A stretch of DNA of 64,000 nucleotides from Juglans regia (taxonomy: Eukaryota; Streptophyta; Magnoliopsida; Fagales; Juglandaceae): positions 35,663,340 to 35,727,339 of the forward strand of contig NC_049911.1 in NCBI RefSeq assembly GCF_001411555.2, read 5' to 3'. A program made the position numbers and the translations under genes. Numbering within the stretch: position 1 is the stretch's first letter; the number at the start of each line of letters is the position of its first letter. Shown here one piece after another: positions 1 to 11,400 of the stretch. The notes under the pieces are model-generated. The model did no database searches, was not told the origin of the DNA, and saw nothing but the letters and a program-made list of their open reading frames with translations.

Positions 1-403
1 CGATCATTAATGGCAGCATAGAGGCTTTTGTGTAATGTTTGATTGTTGAAGTATGTTGCTACAGTTTTACCGATAAAAAAAATGGTATGTTCCTGCAGTT
101 TTTCTGGATTCATTTTTCATTACCTTTTGCAAATATTATTCTCTCTCTTAAGTCTCTGTTAGTTGGAATTGTTGTGTTTTTGTATGAATTATTGTATGTA
201 CAATAGCACGGCGAACAATAACATATACGCAATTGAATCAACATGCGGAATGTTCTACATGTGTAATTCCTGGTTTGGGAATCAATTGAGCTAATGATCT
301 GGATTTATAGAGATTATGGTACTGTAGTTGGCATAATCTAGATTGTTCTTTTTGTCATAAAAAAAAAAAAAAAACTAATCTGGGTTTATAGAAATTGAAA
401 TAT

Positions 404-644
404 ATATATTTTTTTTTATTTGGCACTCGGTGTCTAGGAACAGTGTTCCGACTAATCCCGGAGGTGCACAGACCCTCGGCAAAGAGTTTTCCGTAAGTGC
501 ACATTGGGTAATTCAAGGAAAAAATCTCTTAGTCTGATGGCCCCTAGAGATTATTTACACCTAAAGGAATTTGAATCTTAGACATGAGGGAGCATACTCT
601 CAAACCCAAGGCCTTTACTAGTTGAGCCAACCCCTAGGGGTTAG
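404..644 (-). mobile_element. Au-type SINE in COX5B intron
   Basis: About 240 bp that reads, on the minus strand, from a head with GAGCCAACCCCTAGGGG in plus sense to a tail ending in ...GTGCCAAATAAAAAAA. The body (cccctagagattatttacac, gtgcacattgggtaattcaa, cagaccctcggc) resembles the plant Au SINE family as I know it. Imperfect 14-bp flanking repeats (agaaattgaaatat at 390-403 and agagattgaaagat at 645-658) look like decayed target-site duplications. Family name is from recall; SINE nature is better supported. Confidence 0.7.
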
Positions 645-699
645 AGAGATTGAAAGATGTCCTCAAATGCCTAGTTTCTGTAATGTTTTTTGCTCGTAG

Positions 700-1686
700 G
701 AACCACTTGCTGTCATCAAGTCTGTCTTTGACAAAAGAATAGTCAGATGCCCTGGTGGTGAGCGAGGTGGACATTCTTCTCATTTATCCAATTCTCCCCC
801 TTATTAATGCAATAGCAGAATTCCTTTACTTTAGTTCTTGACAGTGTTTTGAAATTTGTATGAATTTCACAGGAGATGAGCATGATGTTGTGTGGTTTTG
901 GTTGGAGAAAGGCAAGCCACATGAATGCCCCATCTGTTCGCAACATTTCATGGTAATTTATTCCAATTTCCATTGTAGTTGTTATTTATTTTTTATTTTT
1001 TACTGTACATCTTATCTTACTGTGGTTATTTTTGAAGTAATACAAGAAGCTTCACTGTTTTCTGTTTTTTAAGCGGGAAGTGTTTATATATATATACATA
1101 TAAAGATGACGATACTTTAATTTTATTGATTACCCTAACTTGTGGTGGAAAAAAACCATTGTTATAAATAGGACATTTGGGAGATACATTTAATCTATGA
1201 AATACAAAACCTAGACATCAAAATCATTAAATTCATATGTTCCAGGTACATGGCCAAAAGAAAGATACTTAACCTAAATCAGAACAACCAAATATATGGT
1301 AACTTGCAAGAAAAATAAGCACACAAGAAAGGACAAACAAATCAAGCGAAACTTATTAGGCAAAAAACCTTACGAGACCATCAGGTAGGGCATACCCAGT
1401 TTATCCATGTGGAAAAGATTTCTCAATGGATTAGACAAAGTATGATTTTCAAACTAGTCGAAGTTCAAGCCCTCAGCCCCACACTTAGTTAGAAAATCAG
1501 CCACAACATTTCTTTCACGATAAATATGATTCACAGTATATTTCAGACTATTAAGATATTCATGTAAATCATCTAAAAAATCTTCTAAATATCATATAGG
1601 ACAATTGTCCTTAGTAATCCAATTAGCAGGAAGTGGTTGGCCCTGGAGGTCATACCGATGGCCATGGATATGATGATCACCAGTGA
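700..1686 (+). CDS. COX5B: Cytochrome c oxidase subunit 5b, 3' part of gene
   Basis: Nuclear-encoded subunit of mitochondrial complex IV that binds zinc on the matrix side. Three exons are visible: 700-766, 873-952 and 1627-1686, with phases that join cleanly. They give the C-terminal 69 residues: a segment ending CPGGERGDEHDVVWFWLEKG, then CPICSQHF (zinc-ligand cysteines) and the tail EVVGPGGHTDGHGYDDHQ before TGA at 1684-1686. This matches the plant COX5b C-terminus. The presequence and first half lie left of the window; bases 1-699 are intron. The last exon follows a tandem acceptor (tagcag). Using the first AG gives the family-typical spacing between HF and EVVGPGG; the second would drop one Gln. 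The introns carry a SINE and a LINE fragment, yet the coding parts look intact. Family identity is certain; activity of the gene is inferred. Confidence 0.9.
1340..1590 (-). mobile_element. 3' scrap of a LINE (RNase H C-terminus) in COX5B last intron
   Basis: Read on the minus strand, about 1450-1590 encodes an open stretch ending HIYRERNVVADFLTKCGAEG followed by LNFD and a stop. This is the usual C-terminal RNase H motif (H-x-Y-R-E-x-N-x-x-A-D) of plant L1-type LINEs. Further down (to about 1350) a second piece reads MDKLGMPYLMVS, also typical of the LINE tail. There are stops between the pieces, so it is a dead 5'-truncated fragment, antisense to COX5B. Confidence 0.65.
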
Positions 1687-2014
1687 TCCACCTTGGAAGA
1701 ATTTGTCTTGGATTTATTGTTTGGTTTGTTGTACGCCTCGCCTGCTGGCATGAGTTTGTTGTCTTTTCTTTCTCCAACGTGCGTGTTAAATAGAATGCTC
1801 CAAACTAGGAAGTCTTGTCTTTTCTTTCCCAAGAATTGAAGGTTTTTCCAATGCTATGGACCCTTGGAAGCATCGACGCCCCGGCCCCGTTTAATTATCA
1901 GTTTCTGGTAGAGTGGTTGGTATATCTCATTACGCTTTAAGAGGTTTAGATTGACTGTTCTACCAGATTTTGCTTACTCTGCTTTGTGCAACAATTTCTC
2001 TGCCTGACTACACA

Positions 2015-2941
2015 ATGTCAGCAGCTCAGCTTCGTGAAACTATGACCGATTGTCTCTCTGAGGCGCTCTCAGGTTCCCATGAAGCTAGGCAGAAAGCGCT
2101 TCAAATGCTGGATTCTATCACCAAGGTTAGTCCTCAAAACAGGAGCTTGCTTGCACAAATAGATGATGCCATCCCTGCCCTCCTTAACCTCTCCAAGTCT
2201 TCATCCGCCATGATTGAAACTCTCTCCTTGTCCATCCTATTCAACCTCTCACTCAACCCTGATCTAAAGCGGTCTCTCGCAGATACGAAAACCATTTTTC
2301 TCCTCAATTCTATGATTCTCTTACCAAGCTCTCCAGAATCCAGCAGATTGGCCGCATCATTGGTTTGCAGTTTGGCAATGCTTGACAAGAACAAAGCCAA
2401 GTTTGGAGTAGCTGGTACCATCCAGTCGCTGGTCAAGGCAGTCTCGTGGCATCGTGGCCCGGCTGCCCATCATCTCCTAAGTTCTCTGGCTGAACTTGTC
2501 CAGTTCCATGGCAATTGCACCGTGGCTGTTCGATCTGGAGCTGTTCCGGTGCTTATCCAAATAGTGGAGAACAATGATGGTGAGGATCTAGCCGGAACTT
2601 CTCTAGCTGTTCTCGGTCTCCTTGGTAGGTTTGACGAGGGATTGAATGCATTGAGAAAGACTGAGGACATTGTGAGTTTGATGATCAATGTGTTGAAAAG
2701 GAGGTGCATGTTGAGTAAGGAGGGTGCGGCAGAGATACTTCTTCGCCTGTTCGATGAAAGTGAGGACATCATCAGAGATGCTTCCAGAGCGCCCGACTCC
2801 TTGACCGCGCTAGCAGATCTTTCTGTGAGAGGATCTGCAAAAGCTCGAGAGAAGGCTACTTTGCTAATGAAGAAAATGATAGAAGCCAACGTGGATTCTG
2901 ATGTGGATGGGGAATCCATGTTTAATTTCCAATGGCAGTAA
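2015..2941 (+). CDS. Armadillo-repeat protein, no U-box
   Basis: Intronless ORF of 308 codons plus stop. The open frame continues upstream to a non-ATG codon at 1970, but the first ATG in frame is at 2015 (MSAAQLRETM), so I start there. The protein is almost wholly helical repeats: segments such as IPALLNLSKSSSAMIETLSL, SLVCSLAMLDKNKAKFGVAG and VAVRSGAVPVLIQIVENNDG have the spacing of about 42-residue ARM repeats, as in plant U-box/ARM proteins. No U-box precedes the repeats, so it is an ARM-only member (Arabidopsis At5g14510-type, from recall). Probably a cytosolic or nuclear protein-interaction scaffold; partner unknown. It begins only about 330 bp after the COX5B stop, on the same strand, so its promoter must be short or overlap the COX5B 3' UTR. 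Confidence 0.8.
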   Translation: MSAAQLRETMTDCLSEALSGSHEARQKALQMLDSITKVSPQNRSLLAQIDDAIPALLNLSKSSSAMIETLSLSILFNLSLNPDLKRSLADTKTIFLLNSMILLPSSPESSRLAASLVCSLAMLDKNKAKFGVAGTIQSLVKAVSWHRGPAAHHLLSSLAELVQFHGNCTVAVRSGAVPVLIQIVENNDGEDLAGTSLAVLGLLGRFDEGLNALRKTEDIVSLMINVLKRRCMLSKEGAAEILLRLFDESEDIIRDASRAPDSLTALADLSVRGSAKAREKATLLMKKMIEANVDSDVDGESMFNFQWQ

Positions 2942-4009
2942 GATTAAGGTCTGCAAGTTCACACCAAATCAACGGATACCTTTTTATCTGAGACTGCTTT
3001 AAATTAAATTAAACACCTGCCCGAGATCATAATCTTATCCAACCACTCCATGACCAGCGTTAGAAAGTAATCAATTAATACTTGTTCTACAGACTCCGTA
3101 TGGTGAATTTTTCCTGTAGACATCATTCATATGTATGATTTTAGGTTTCTAGTTTGAAAGATGTTTCAGAAAATTAATTTGTAATAGAACGAAAAATAAT
3201 TGTCCACATTTCCCAAAAATTAATTTTGAGCAATTATTATCTAATTCTAAAAATACGGACGTGTGGTACTCTTATTTTGTTATATATATATATATATATT
3301 ATATCAATTAAAACTTATAGTACTTATTATCTAATTTTTCAAATACGGACGTGCATGTGGTACTCATCTTATCCTATTTTGATTATATTAAATAGTATGT
3401 GGCACATTTATTATCATTAAATAATAAAAAAATAATTAATAAATAATCATTTAATAATAATAAATGTGTCACATTTTATTTAATGAGATAAAAATAATAT
3501 GATAATATAATTTATAGAATTTTCCTATTTAAAATATTTGTCCCATTCAATTACAAGGTTAGCGGCCTGATCGAGGTAAAGCTGTAAAATATTGTTCATC
3601 TCAAATTCATCAGAGGTATCTTTCCTACGTAGATACCATGCATCTGGCCTCCTGGACCTCCCAGGCCATGGGTCTATTAATGTCATAAAGCTACGTACGA
3701 ATCTTAAACCATTATCGTCCTTTTTGATTCTGTAATAAACTAGAGATATAACATTCACGAGGACATTGAACTTGGACAGAATTAAGCTTTGACCATCGTA
3801 AGATCATTTGACTTACCATGCTCGAAACAGATAAAATATTACAAAACAATGCACGAAATGACTCTCTCTCAATCTCAAACTTCTTGTTCCTTTTTTTTCC
3901 TCCTTCAAGAGGTCTCGAGCCGCAAGCAGTGATCGATCTGCGCATCATGTTGCCTTCTTCGATGTGGCTAAAGCAATATTGGAACCATTAATGCAGGTCA
4001 TGTTTGAGA

Positions 4010-4390
4010 AATAATTCTATATTGCCCATGTATAAAATCTTAGACATGTTTATAAGAAATGAATAATTTACTCTTACATATATAACTGGTATTATGAGAT
4101 GATAAGTTAGGTCTATGAATTTTTTCATTATATTAGAACTTGTCATAGGACGAATGGGCTAGGGCCTACACTATGTATCTCGTGACAATGATCAAGAAAA
4201 AAAATACTGACCTGTACGTAAAAGAGGATGTTGAGAAATAATCTCACATTGTCTGTAGATAATATTTTAAACATGTTTATAAGAAATAAATAATTTTTTT
4301 TTTTTATAAAACCGATTTTATAAAATTAGTTGGGCTCATAAATTTGTTCAGATAATGGGTTTTATGTATTTACCTAAAGCAGATCGAGAT
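4010..4390 (+). repeat. Dispersed LTR-like repeat, copy 1
   Basis: Contains two occurrences of a motif of the type ttgagaaataatctcacatt ... tctgtagataa ... aagaaat(g/a)aataatt (4012-4070 and 4232-4300), separated by a stretch with gacgaatgggctagggccta and gtgacaatgatcaag. The same order of blocks occurs inverted at 29375-29765. It looks like the remains of a copia-type LTR or related repeat; the class is inferred. Confidence 0.45.
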
Positions 4391-5259
4391 TAAAGTACTC
4401 TTGATAATTACCACGAAGCACTCATGCATGGCGCAATTTGATTTGCTAAGTATTATTAAGAAAAAGATGAAGTAAGAGCAACAAAAGATTGACAGACAAG
4501 ATGGAGAATATTCAGCATGGCGGCTATTGCCAGCCCAAAGGATGTTTGTTTAATGAAAGACGAAAGGAATATTTTTTTCTTTTTCTTTTAATTTTTCTGT
4601 GCAGAAAGATGAGAGGAGCCTGAGAGAGAATGTTGGGGGGTAGCTAGATTAATAATGGATGTTAATGAAAATTTTCCTTCATTCGCCCTACTACTTTTTC
4701 ATTAGCATCTTATTTCCAAGTCTCCTTTTTTTGTGGAACAAAGTGACAAAAACTTTATGAAAATCAGATCAATGGTATAAGTTTAAAAAGTATGGCCTGC
4801 ATGACAAGATTAATAATATAGGGTTAGCATTCCACAGAGATGAAAGGAGGAGCAAGGGATCAGTGATCAGAAATACCCAGAGAATTAAGCATTTGACAGA
4901 ATAGAACGATACAGGCAGCATATATACATAAATGATACAGCTATATATACAGATTCCTCTCACACGAATGATCAACTTATAAGTAAACTCACATAAAAAC
5001 TGAGCCTCCACGAATCCATTAACACTACTACTAAAAGATGCTGCTCCAGCTTTCACTTGTTCCCCATTAATCTTTATCTTTTTCTCTTTTAATTTTTTTT
5101 TTAAATAATTTATAAATCTCTTTATTTAGTCGTCTTGACACATCCAGCTCGCATACGTTGTCAATGAAAAAAACTTAAACATATGTTATCGTAAAAAATT
5201 ATTGGTGCTTTTAATTTTTTTAAATTGTAATAAACTCCGCATCACGCATAATAAGCTCA

Positions 5260-5468
5260 GTTTAGATTGATAAGTACTTTTAATCCATCTCATCTCATCA
5301 TTATAATTTTAATAAATTTTTATATAAAATACAATACATAATTCAAAATTTTCAAATCATAAAATAATAATAATATTAAAAAATAATATTCTAATAATAT
5401 TTTATTCAACTTTTAATTTTTATTTCAACTCAACTCATCTCATATCAATTCAACTCACTATCCAAACC
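5260..5468 (-). mobile_element. Tourist-like MITE, family A copy 1
   Basis: About 210 bp running from agtttagattgataag to caactcactatccaaac, with a core of short A/T blocks (aataataataatattaaaa). The same layout is seen at 14382-14555, 23414-23551, 42843-43054 and 43613-43785. Ends are imperfect inverted repeats of the form GTTTGGAT...GAGATGAG. No coding capacity. Confidence 0.55.
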
Positions 5469-6881
5469 TAACCTAAATAATGCATTTACACACCAATTTG
5501 TGAGTAGGAAAATTAAAAACAGCCGCCATGCATGGATGATATACTAATAAATACAAGAACACGGAAAATATTAGCTAGGTGCCTATATATATATATACAT
5601 ATATATATGCTTTCCTTAGCAGCAAGTTGCTTAAAAGCGAACTGAAAAGCGGTAGCTAGCTAGTCATGGTTGTCGATCATCTGCATATATAAAAACTGGC
5701 ACATTACTTTTGAGCATATGAGACATTGAAAAGATGTCAGAACACGGACAATATTTGTGGTGAACATGTGGAATGTCGCAGTAATTTAAAATACCCAAAA
5801 ATTCCCAACAAACCATATAAACTACTACTAAAATCTCTATCTTTTTCATGTCCAACCTTCATCTAATTCTGATCAGCCATCCTTCCTTCTGTCACAAATT
5901 AGTTTATTAATTCATGTGTTACACTACTGTTGGACCAAATTCGTGGTATCAGCATATATATATATATATATATATATGTTCATGTACTTCATGCCTTAAA
6001 ATAATAATGTCACAAACCAGTTCCATCGATCTCGTGATTATATATAATTTATTCCCAAGGCAAAGGCTAGCCTACATCTACGTACAGGCGGCTTTGGCAA
6101 CACTTGACAGATTTTACGTAAATAATTTGTTTATGATTGATTCTGATTCTCCCACTTATGCTGTGGAGGGTCTATAAAGAGATCTATGACAATTTTTGTA
6201 AAAAAAACTCGCGAATTTCTGTCCATAACCATTTCATTTTCATTTTTATAAAACCCACGGAATGAAGATAATGGCAATTGCCACTAGCTAGGGCGTACAG
6301 ATCAACAAATTAATGAAGCTATATATGAATAAATACATGTCTCAATCGCACGACTTGTGACTGAGGACCCTCCATCGATGCAACTTCACATTCTTCAAAA
6401 TCTTTTGTCCCCCATTATGATAATACACTTATAAAGTACTCTACAATGATGCGTCCAAGGAATGCCTCAAGACAGCCTCATTGCGTGAAAGCTTTCTTTC
6501 ATAGCTACTACATTACTGCGCAAATTTGGCACCAAGTGTAGTTCATGTAACAACTTTCTTAATGTCATGTCACAAGTTCAAGATAGGCTCTTCTCTAGTT
6601 TAAGTATTGAGGTTGCCTCTAATTGCTCTTGGCTTGAGAACTTTTATAGTAACAAAAAGATCACATAAAACTAAACTCATAAATTAATATAATGAGCCTA
6701 TAACCCACATAATGTGCGGATTGTTGTGTATGAGGGAGAGAGATTAGAGAGAGCTCGAGTTTTATAGTGGAGAAATTCGAAACTGTTTATAAGACGATTT
6801 ATTTGACGAAACAATATAAATGTTGAAATAGTGCCTTTGGGTGGAGACTTGAATCAGTTTATATATCTATATGTAAGAAAA

Positions 6882-7075
6882 TAAATGAAACTTAAAAGTT
6901 ATAACAGTTCATAATAAAACATTAAAACTTAAAACTTATGATGATTCATAATGAAACATTGCTTTTAAAATATCTACCGTTTCATAAACATAAAGAAATG
7001 AAACTTAAAAGTTACAACAGTTCATAATGAAACATTGAAACTTAAAAGATTTATTGCTTTATAAACATAACACTT
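6882..7075. repeat. Two-copy tandem repeat, about 120-bp period
   Basis: The block atgaaacttaaaagttataa followed by cagttcataataaaacatta appears near 6886 and again near 7005 (atgaaacttaaaagttacaa, cagttcataatgaaacattg). Internal shorter echoes of gaaacttaaaa also occur. Non-coding. Confidence 0.6.
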
Positions 7076-7689
7076 CAAATCTAATTAGTAGAATGCCTAT
7101 TTTTATGAATAAAATGTCACATTCGAATTATATGACTCCGCTTTTATATATAGTAATAGATTTCATATACTATATTAAATTTGCTTTACAATAAAAAATA
7201 ATTTTACAATCTGACATATAATATCAAATCACATCAATTTATAACTTTTTACTTTTACAAAGTTTCTTTATGGTTAAAGCATTTGTCTTGTACTTTTTAA
7301 ATAGATTAGTCACCAATCTATTGACATAATTTTCTAATATAATATTAGACGATCAGAAAATAAGTGAAAATTAATAAATAATTATCTAATGATTTAATAC
7401 ACGTTAAGAAATAGTGAAAGAATTATAATTAAAAATTAATGGGTAGAATAATCTAAAATAAATAATTTACCAGATTACGTTTGAGATTGAGATTTCGAAA
7501 AGAAATGTCACTTTTCTGTTCGAAGTTTGTAAATAGAGTCCGGGATTAAAAAGAAAAACAAAATTGCAAATATGCACATAGCCGAAGGGTAGTTTAGTCA
7601 TAAAAATAGTAGTTGTAAGAAAATAGAAGGGCAGTTTCGTCATAGAAATAGTAATTTGTAATAAAATGACGGGTGTTTAATAATAGTAT

Positions 7690-8472
7690 GAACGAACAAA
7701 AGTAAAGTAAAGGAGGTGAGGGTGAGTTGTGGGAAACAAAGAAAAGCAGATCAAACTATCAAAGAGGAAAGAGAAAAGCCCATATGCTTTTGGGTTTGTT
7801 CCGCCCCAGGTTGGTACAAAAAGCTTAAACCCCACTTTACCTTTTCACCTCTCCATATTCAATTTCATTGTTTTATCAGATCCTTTCTATACCTGCAAGT
7901 GCTTGCCGTTTTCAGGACGACCTCATTGGCCTTGTGAATGTTGAATTTCTGGGTTCGTTAGCTAATGGTCATCTTCATTCAGAAAAACCAAATTTTTTAA
8001 GTAAACGCTTTTGTGTTTGTGAAATGGGAGGGGGAAAGGTCTTTTCTTTGTTACACGGGGGTTAATATTCTTGGTTGCTGTAGTTGAAGTGTTTTGCTTT
8101 ACAAACTGTCCACTAGCATTGATTCCCTCACTCTGTGCATTGCAAACCAGAACTCTGTTTGCTCATTTTCTGCATTGATATGTTTGTGGATTCTTCGCTC
8201 ATAAAGATGTCCTTTTTGCCCCCCCCTTCTTCTCTCTCTCTCCTTTTTTTTGGGTGCCTTTCACTTTCTATATGTTTTTTAGGAAGTTTCAGACCATGCA
8301 TAAATGTTGCAAACGGCAATAGCTGATGCAGATTCGTGGGTTTCATTTCCATTTCCACCCTCCCATAAGGGTATAAGTAGAGATAGTCAGTGTTGATTTT
8401 CTTCATTGCAGGAGCTCGTCTTAACCATTGGAACACGTAACCTGCAACGTGCAAACATTTGAGTGAGAAAGA
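7690..8472 (+). promoter_or_regulatory. Probable 5' UTR region of the thioesterase gene
   Basis: Transition from AT-rich spacer to more balanced sequence at about 7690, with a purine-rich then CT-rich leader (ctctctctctcc near 8233) and a good splice acceptor (ttcattgcag, ending about 8410) shortly before the ATG at 8473. I infer a non-coding first exon around 7700-7930 and a UTR intron. Transcript data would settle the ends. Confidence 0.45.
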
Positions 8473-11400
8473 ATGAGTTACAGCAGCTCCGATATAGGTT
8501 CTGGTTAGTTTTTGTCCCTGCCAACGTCTCTGTTATCTATATACTTATGAAGCTCTCTGTTATCTATATACGTATGAAGCTCATGCAATTTCAGTGAAGA
8601 GTAATGCTGTTAGTTCTATCCAGTCAATTAATCTTTAATCCTTCTGTGTCTTGGGTTAATAACTCTGTCGCTTCAATGTTTTAGGTAGTGGAACAGCTAC
8701 AAGGACATTTGAGTTCGGAAGGACCCATGTGGTGAGGCCTAAAGGGATGCACCAGGCCACTATAATTTGGTTGCATGGCCTTGGTGATAAGGGCTCAAGG
8801 TATTAATGTTTACTGTATCTACCCTTGCTGAAACTAGCAATTTTGCAATAACAGGTTTTTGGGATGGTTTTCTCTTTAGCAGTATCCATTTTATTTTTTT
8901 CCCCTTTTTTATGAAAAGTCCGTGAAGGAAGTACTATACCATTTTATAAGTTAGGTGGTAAGTAGATTTGGAAGTCATACACGTGCTTGACTTAACCATA
9001 CCATTATGTGGTTAAACTATCACGCTTTTGCTCATCAATGGTTCTGTGAACGTGCATGGATCAATAATTCTTGAAAATTGTGTGGGTTAACAATCAGCTA
9101 CATGAATATATTTATTCCATACTTTTTAGCAGCATTTGGTTTAAGACTTTAAGTCGATCCCTTTTTCTTTTCCTTGAACATATGCCTTCTTTTAAGTCGT
9201 CAACTTCTTTTGCGCCAAAAAAAAAAAAAAAAAAAAAAAAAACCAGAGGGAATAAGAGAATGTCAATGCCTTGTCCTGTTCTGCTGAAGTTTGTTTTTTA
9301 ATTAAGTTCTTGACCTCAACATCCCTATTTGGAAGGATTATCATTATGGTTGATCTGAAAGGGAAGGGCAACGGTGCTATCAACTAAAACAAGTCTATTT
9401 GTCCTATTCTTCCTTCCTCTCTTTCTGATTCTATGCTATTCTGGAAAGCCTTGAATCCAAAAACTTTATATGCCAATGCCTGGAATGAGGGACCACTTCT
9501 TCACTAACTTGGTTGTCCTTTAAACATGGCAACAGAAATATATTAGTCATTAATGTTATATATCATACTAAGGCTTAAGTTAATTAGATCTTATTTTGCT
9601 AAAATATAAAAAGACCATATTGAGCAGAAATATATCAGCATATTGTATGATTTATAACATTTTTTGGAAGGTCTGTTCTCAACTTTGTAAGTGGTCCCCA
9701 GTTTAGAAAGTTAATATGATTATATATAGTTTATCAGATGGTTGTTGGTCTCCAAACTTCATGAGGTGTTCTGGCAACCATCTCAGTAATCTATCATTTT
9801 GTTATTCCTGCAAGTATGTTGTCAGTTTAAATGAAGTTAGCTAACAATGACTAAGGTTAATTCACATATCTTTGCTTTGCTTTGCAGCTGGTCCCAGATC
9901 TTGGAAGCCCTTCCTCTACCAAATGTAAGTATATGTATGCTTTTACCATTGTTTATAGGTTCTAAATGCATGCACATGCAACATGCATCACCTGCGGCCC
10001 TAATATCTGTTTCTCTTTAAATTTATTTATTTATGATAAGTAAACGATGTTTCTCTTGAAATTTATCTTTCAGATTAAATGGATTTGCCCCACAGCTCCT
10101 ACACGACCAGTAAAATTATTTGGCGGATTTCCTTGCACTGCCTGTAAGATTTACTGCTTTAAAAATCGCAACTTTGTTTTATTATGTTCAAAGACGCCTT
10201 TAAATTCATGTTAACTGCAAGTTTAAGATTTTGGCAGTGCATGCACGAGAGATAAGTTATCCAGACATTTATGGCTGGTTCTGTCCCAACAATTTAATGT
10301 CAATTCCATATTACCCTTTCTCTTTGGAACTTTGAAGAACATGGCTTAAAGTGCTTTGGTAATTTATATCAGGGTTTGACGTTGGAGATTTTTCAGAAGA
10401 TGCCCCTGATGATTTGGAGGGATTGGATGCTTCAGCAGCACATGTTGCCAACCTATTGTCGACTGAGCCTGCTGATGGTAGGTTTCTCCTTTGAATTCTT
10501 GATAGGTTTAAACACACTATTCTTTTAGACCTAACATAATTTTGTCAAAGCCAAGGGCCTGTGGCCTGATGGCACAAGACCCACATCTCCAAAATGGAGA
10601 TCATGGGTTCAACCCCCTCCCCCAATGTATAAAAAAGACATAATTTTGTCAACAAGACAATTAAAGTGTCTTTCCCTGATGCTTCCTAAATATCAAGGTG
10701 ATCAAACATTGGGAACTACCTTGTCTGTCTTTAAGGCCCTTAAAATTATAGTTTTCCTTATTCTCAAATTTACTAAAAAGATAAGCAAGTTTGTACATCT
10801 GACTGTAAATGATATCAGGTTGTTGAAAGTTTGACGTGTGTGATTGTGTTTGGTAAAAAAATATTGATTTAAGAAAATTATCAAGTCTGTAATTTGGACC
10901 CAACATGCGCGTGCACACACGCACACGTATGCATTTATCTATGCATAGTAAATTACATCAGATAGTTGAAAGTTTGACATACGTGATTGCTTTTGGTAAA
11001 AAATATTGATTTAGCAGAAAATTATCAAGTTGGTGTAACTTGAACCCTACCTGTAAAAATATATATACATACATGTGTATTTGTGTGCATGTATGTATCT
11101 TTAGTCGACTGGAAAATGAAGAGTTTTGAAGTTCTGTGAAAGCTGCGGAAAGATTCGTGCCTTATCATCCCCTTTCGATGAAGAAAACTAAATTTGAATT
11201 ACAATATTTCTTCGCCTCTTACTTTACAGTGCTATTCTATAACTTATACTATGTTTTTTTGCCTTTACAGTCAAACTTGGTGTTGGGGGCTTCAGTATGG
11301 GTGCTGCAACTGCACTCCACTCTGCCATGTGCTTTGTTTCAGGAAACTATGCAAATGGAAACCTTTACCAGGTCAACCTAAGTGCAATTGTTGGTCTTAG

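Larger units (their letters stand above)
2942..7690. other. Repeat-rich spacer
   Basis: AT-rich DNA with no gene I can support. It holds (TA)n runs (3280-3300, 5585-5608, 5955-5978), LTR-like dispersed repeats at 4010-4390, a MITE at 5260-5468 and a short duplicated block at 6882-7075. Minus-strand open stretches at 3525-3758 and 3712-3948 do not resemble any family I know and overlap each other in different frames. They could be decayed gene pieces, but nothing confirms it. Confidence 0.5.

Noticed and set aside
1970..2014. Upstream extension of the ARM gene
   Set aside because: It begins with TTG, not ATG; the first in-frame ATG is at 2015.
3525..3948. Minus-strand open frames that might be a two-exon gene
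   Set aside because: Frames overlap, no conserved motif is recognised and no convincing promoter or splice pair joins them.
6882..7075. CRISPR-like spaced repeats
   Set aside because: Only two units with ~120-bp period in a plant nuclear context; no array structure.
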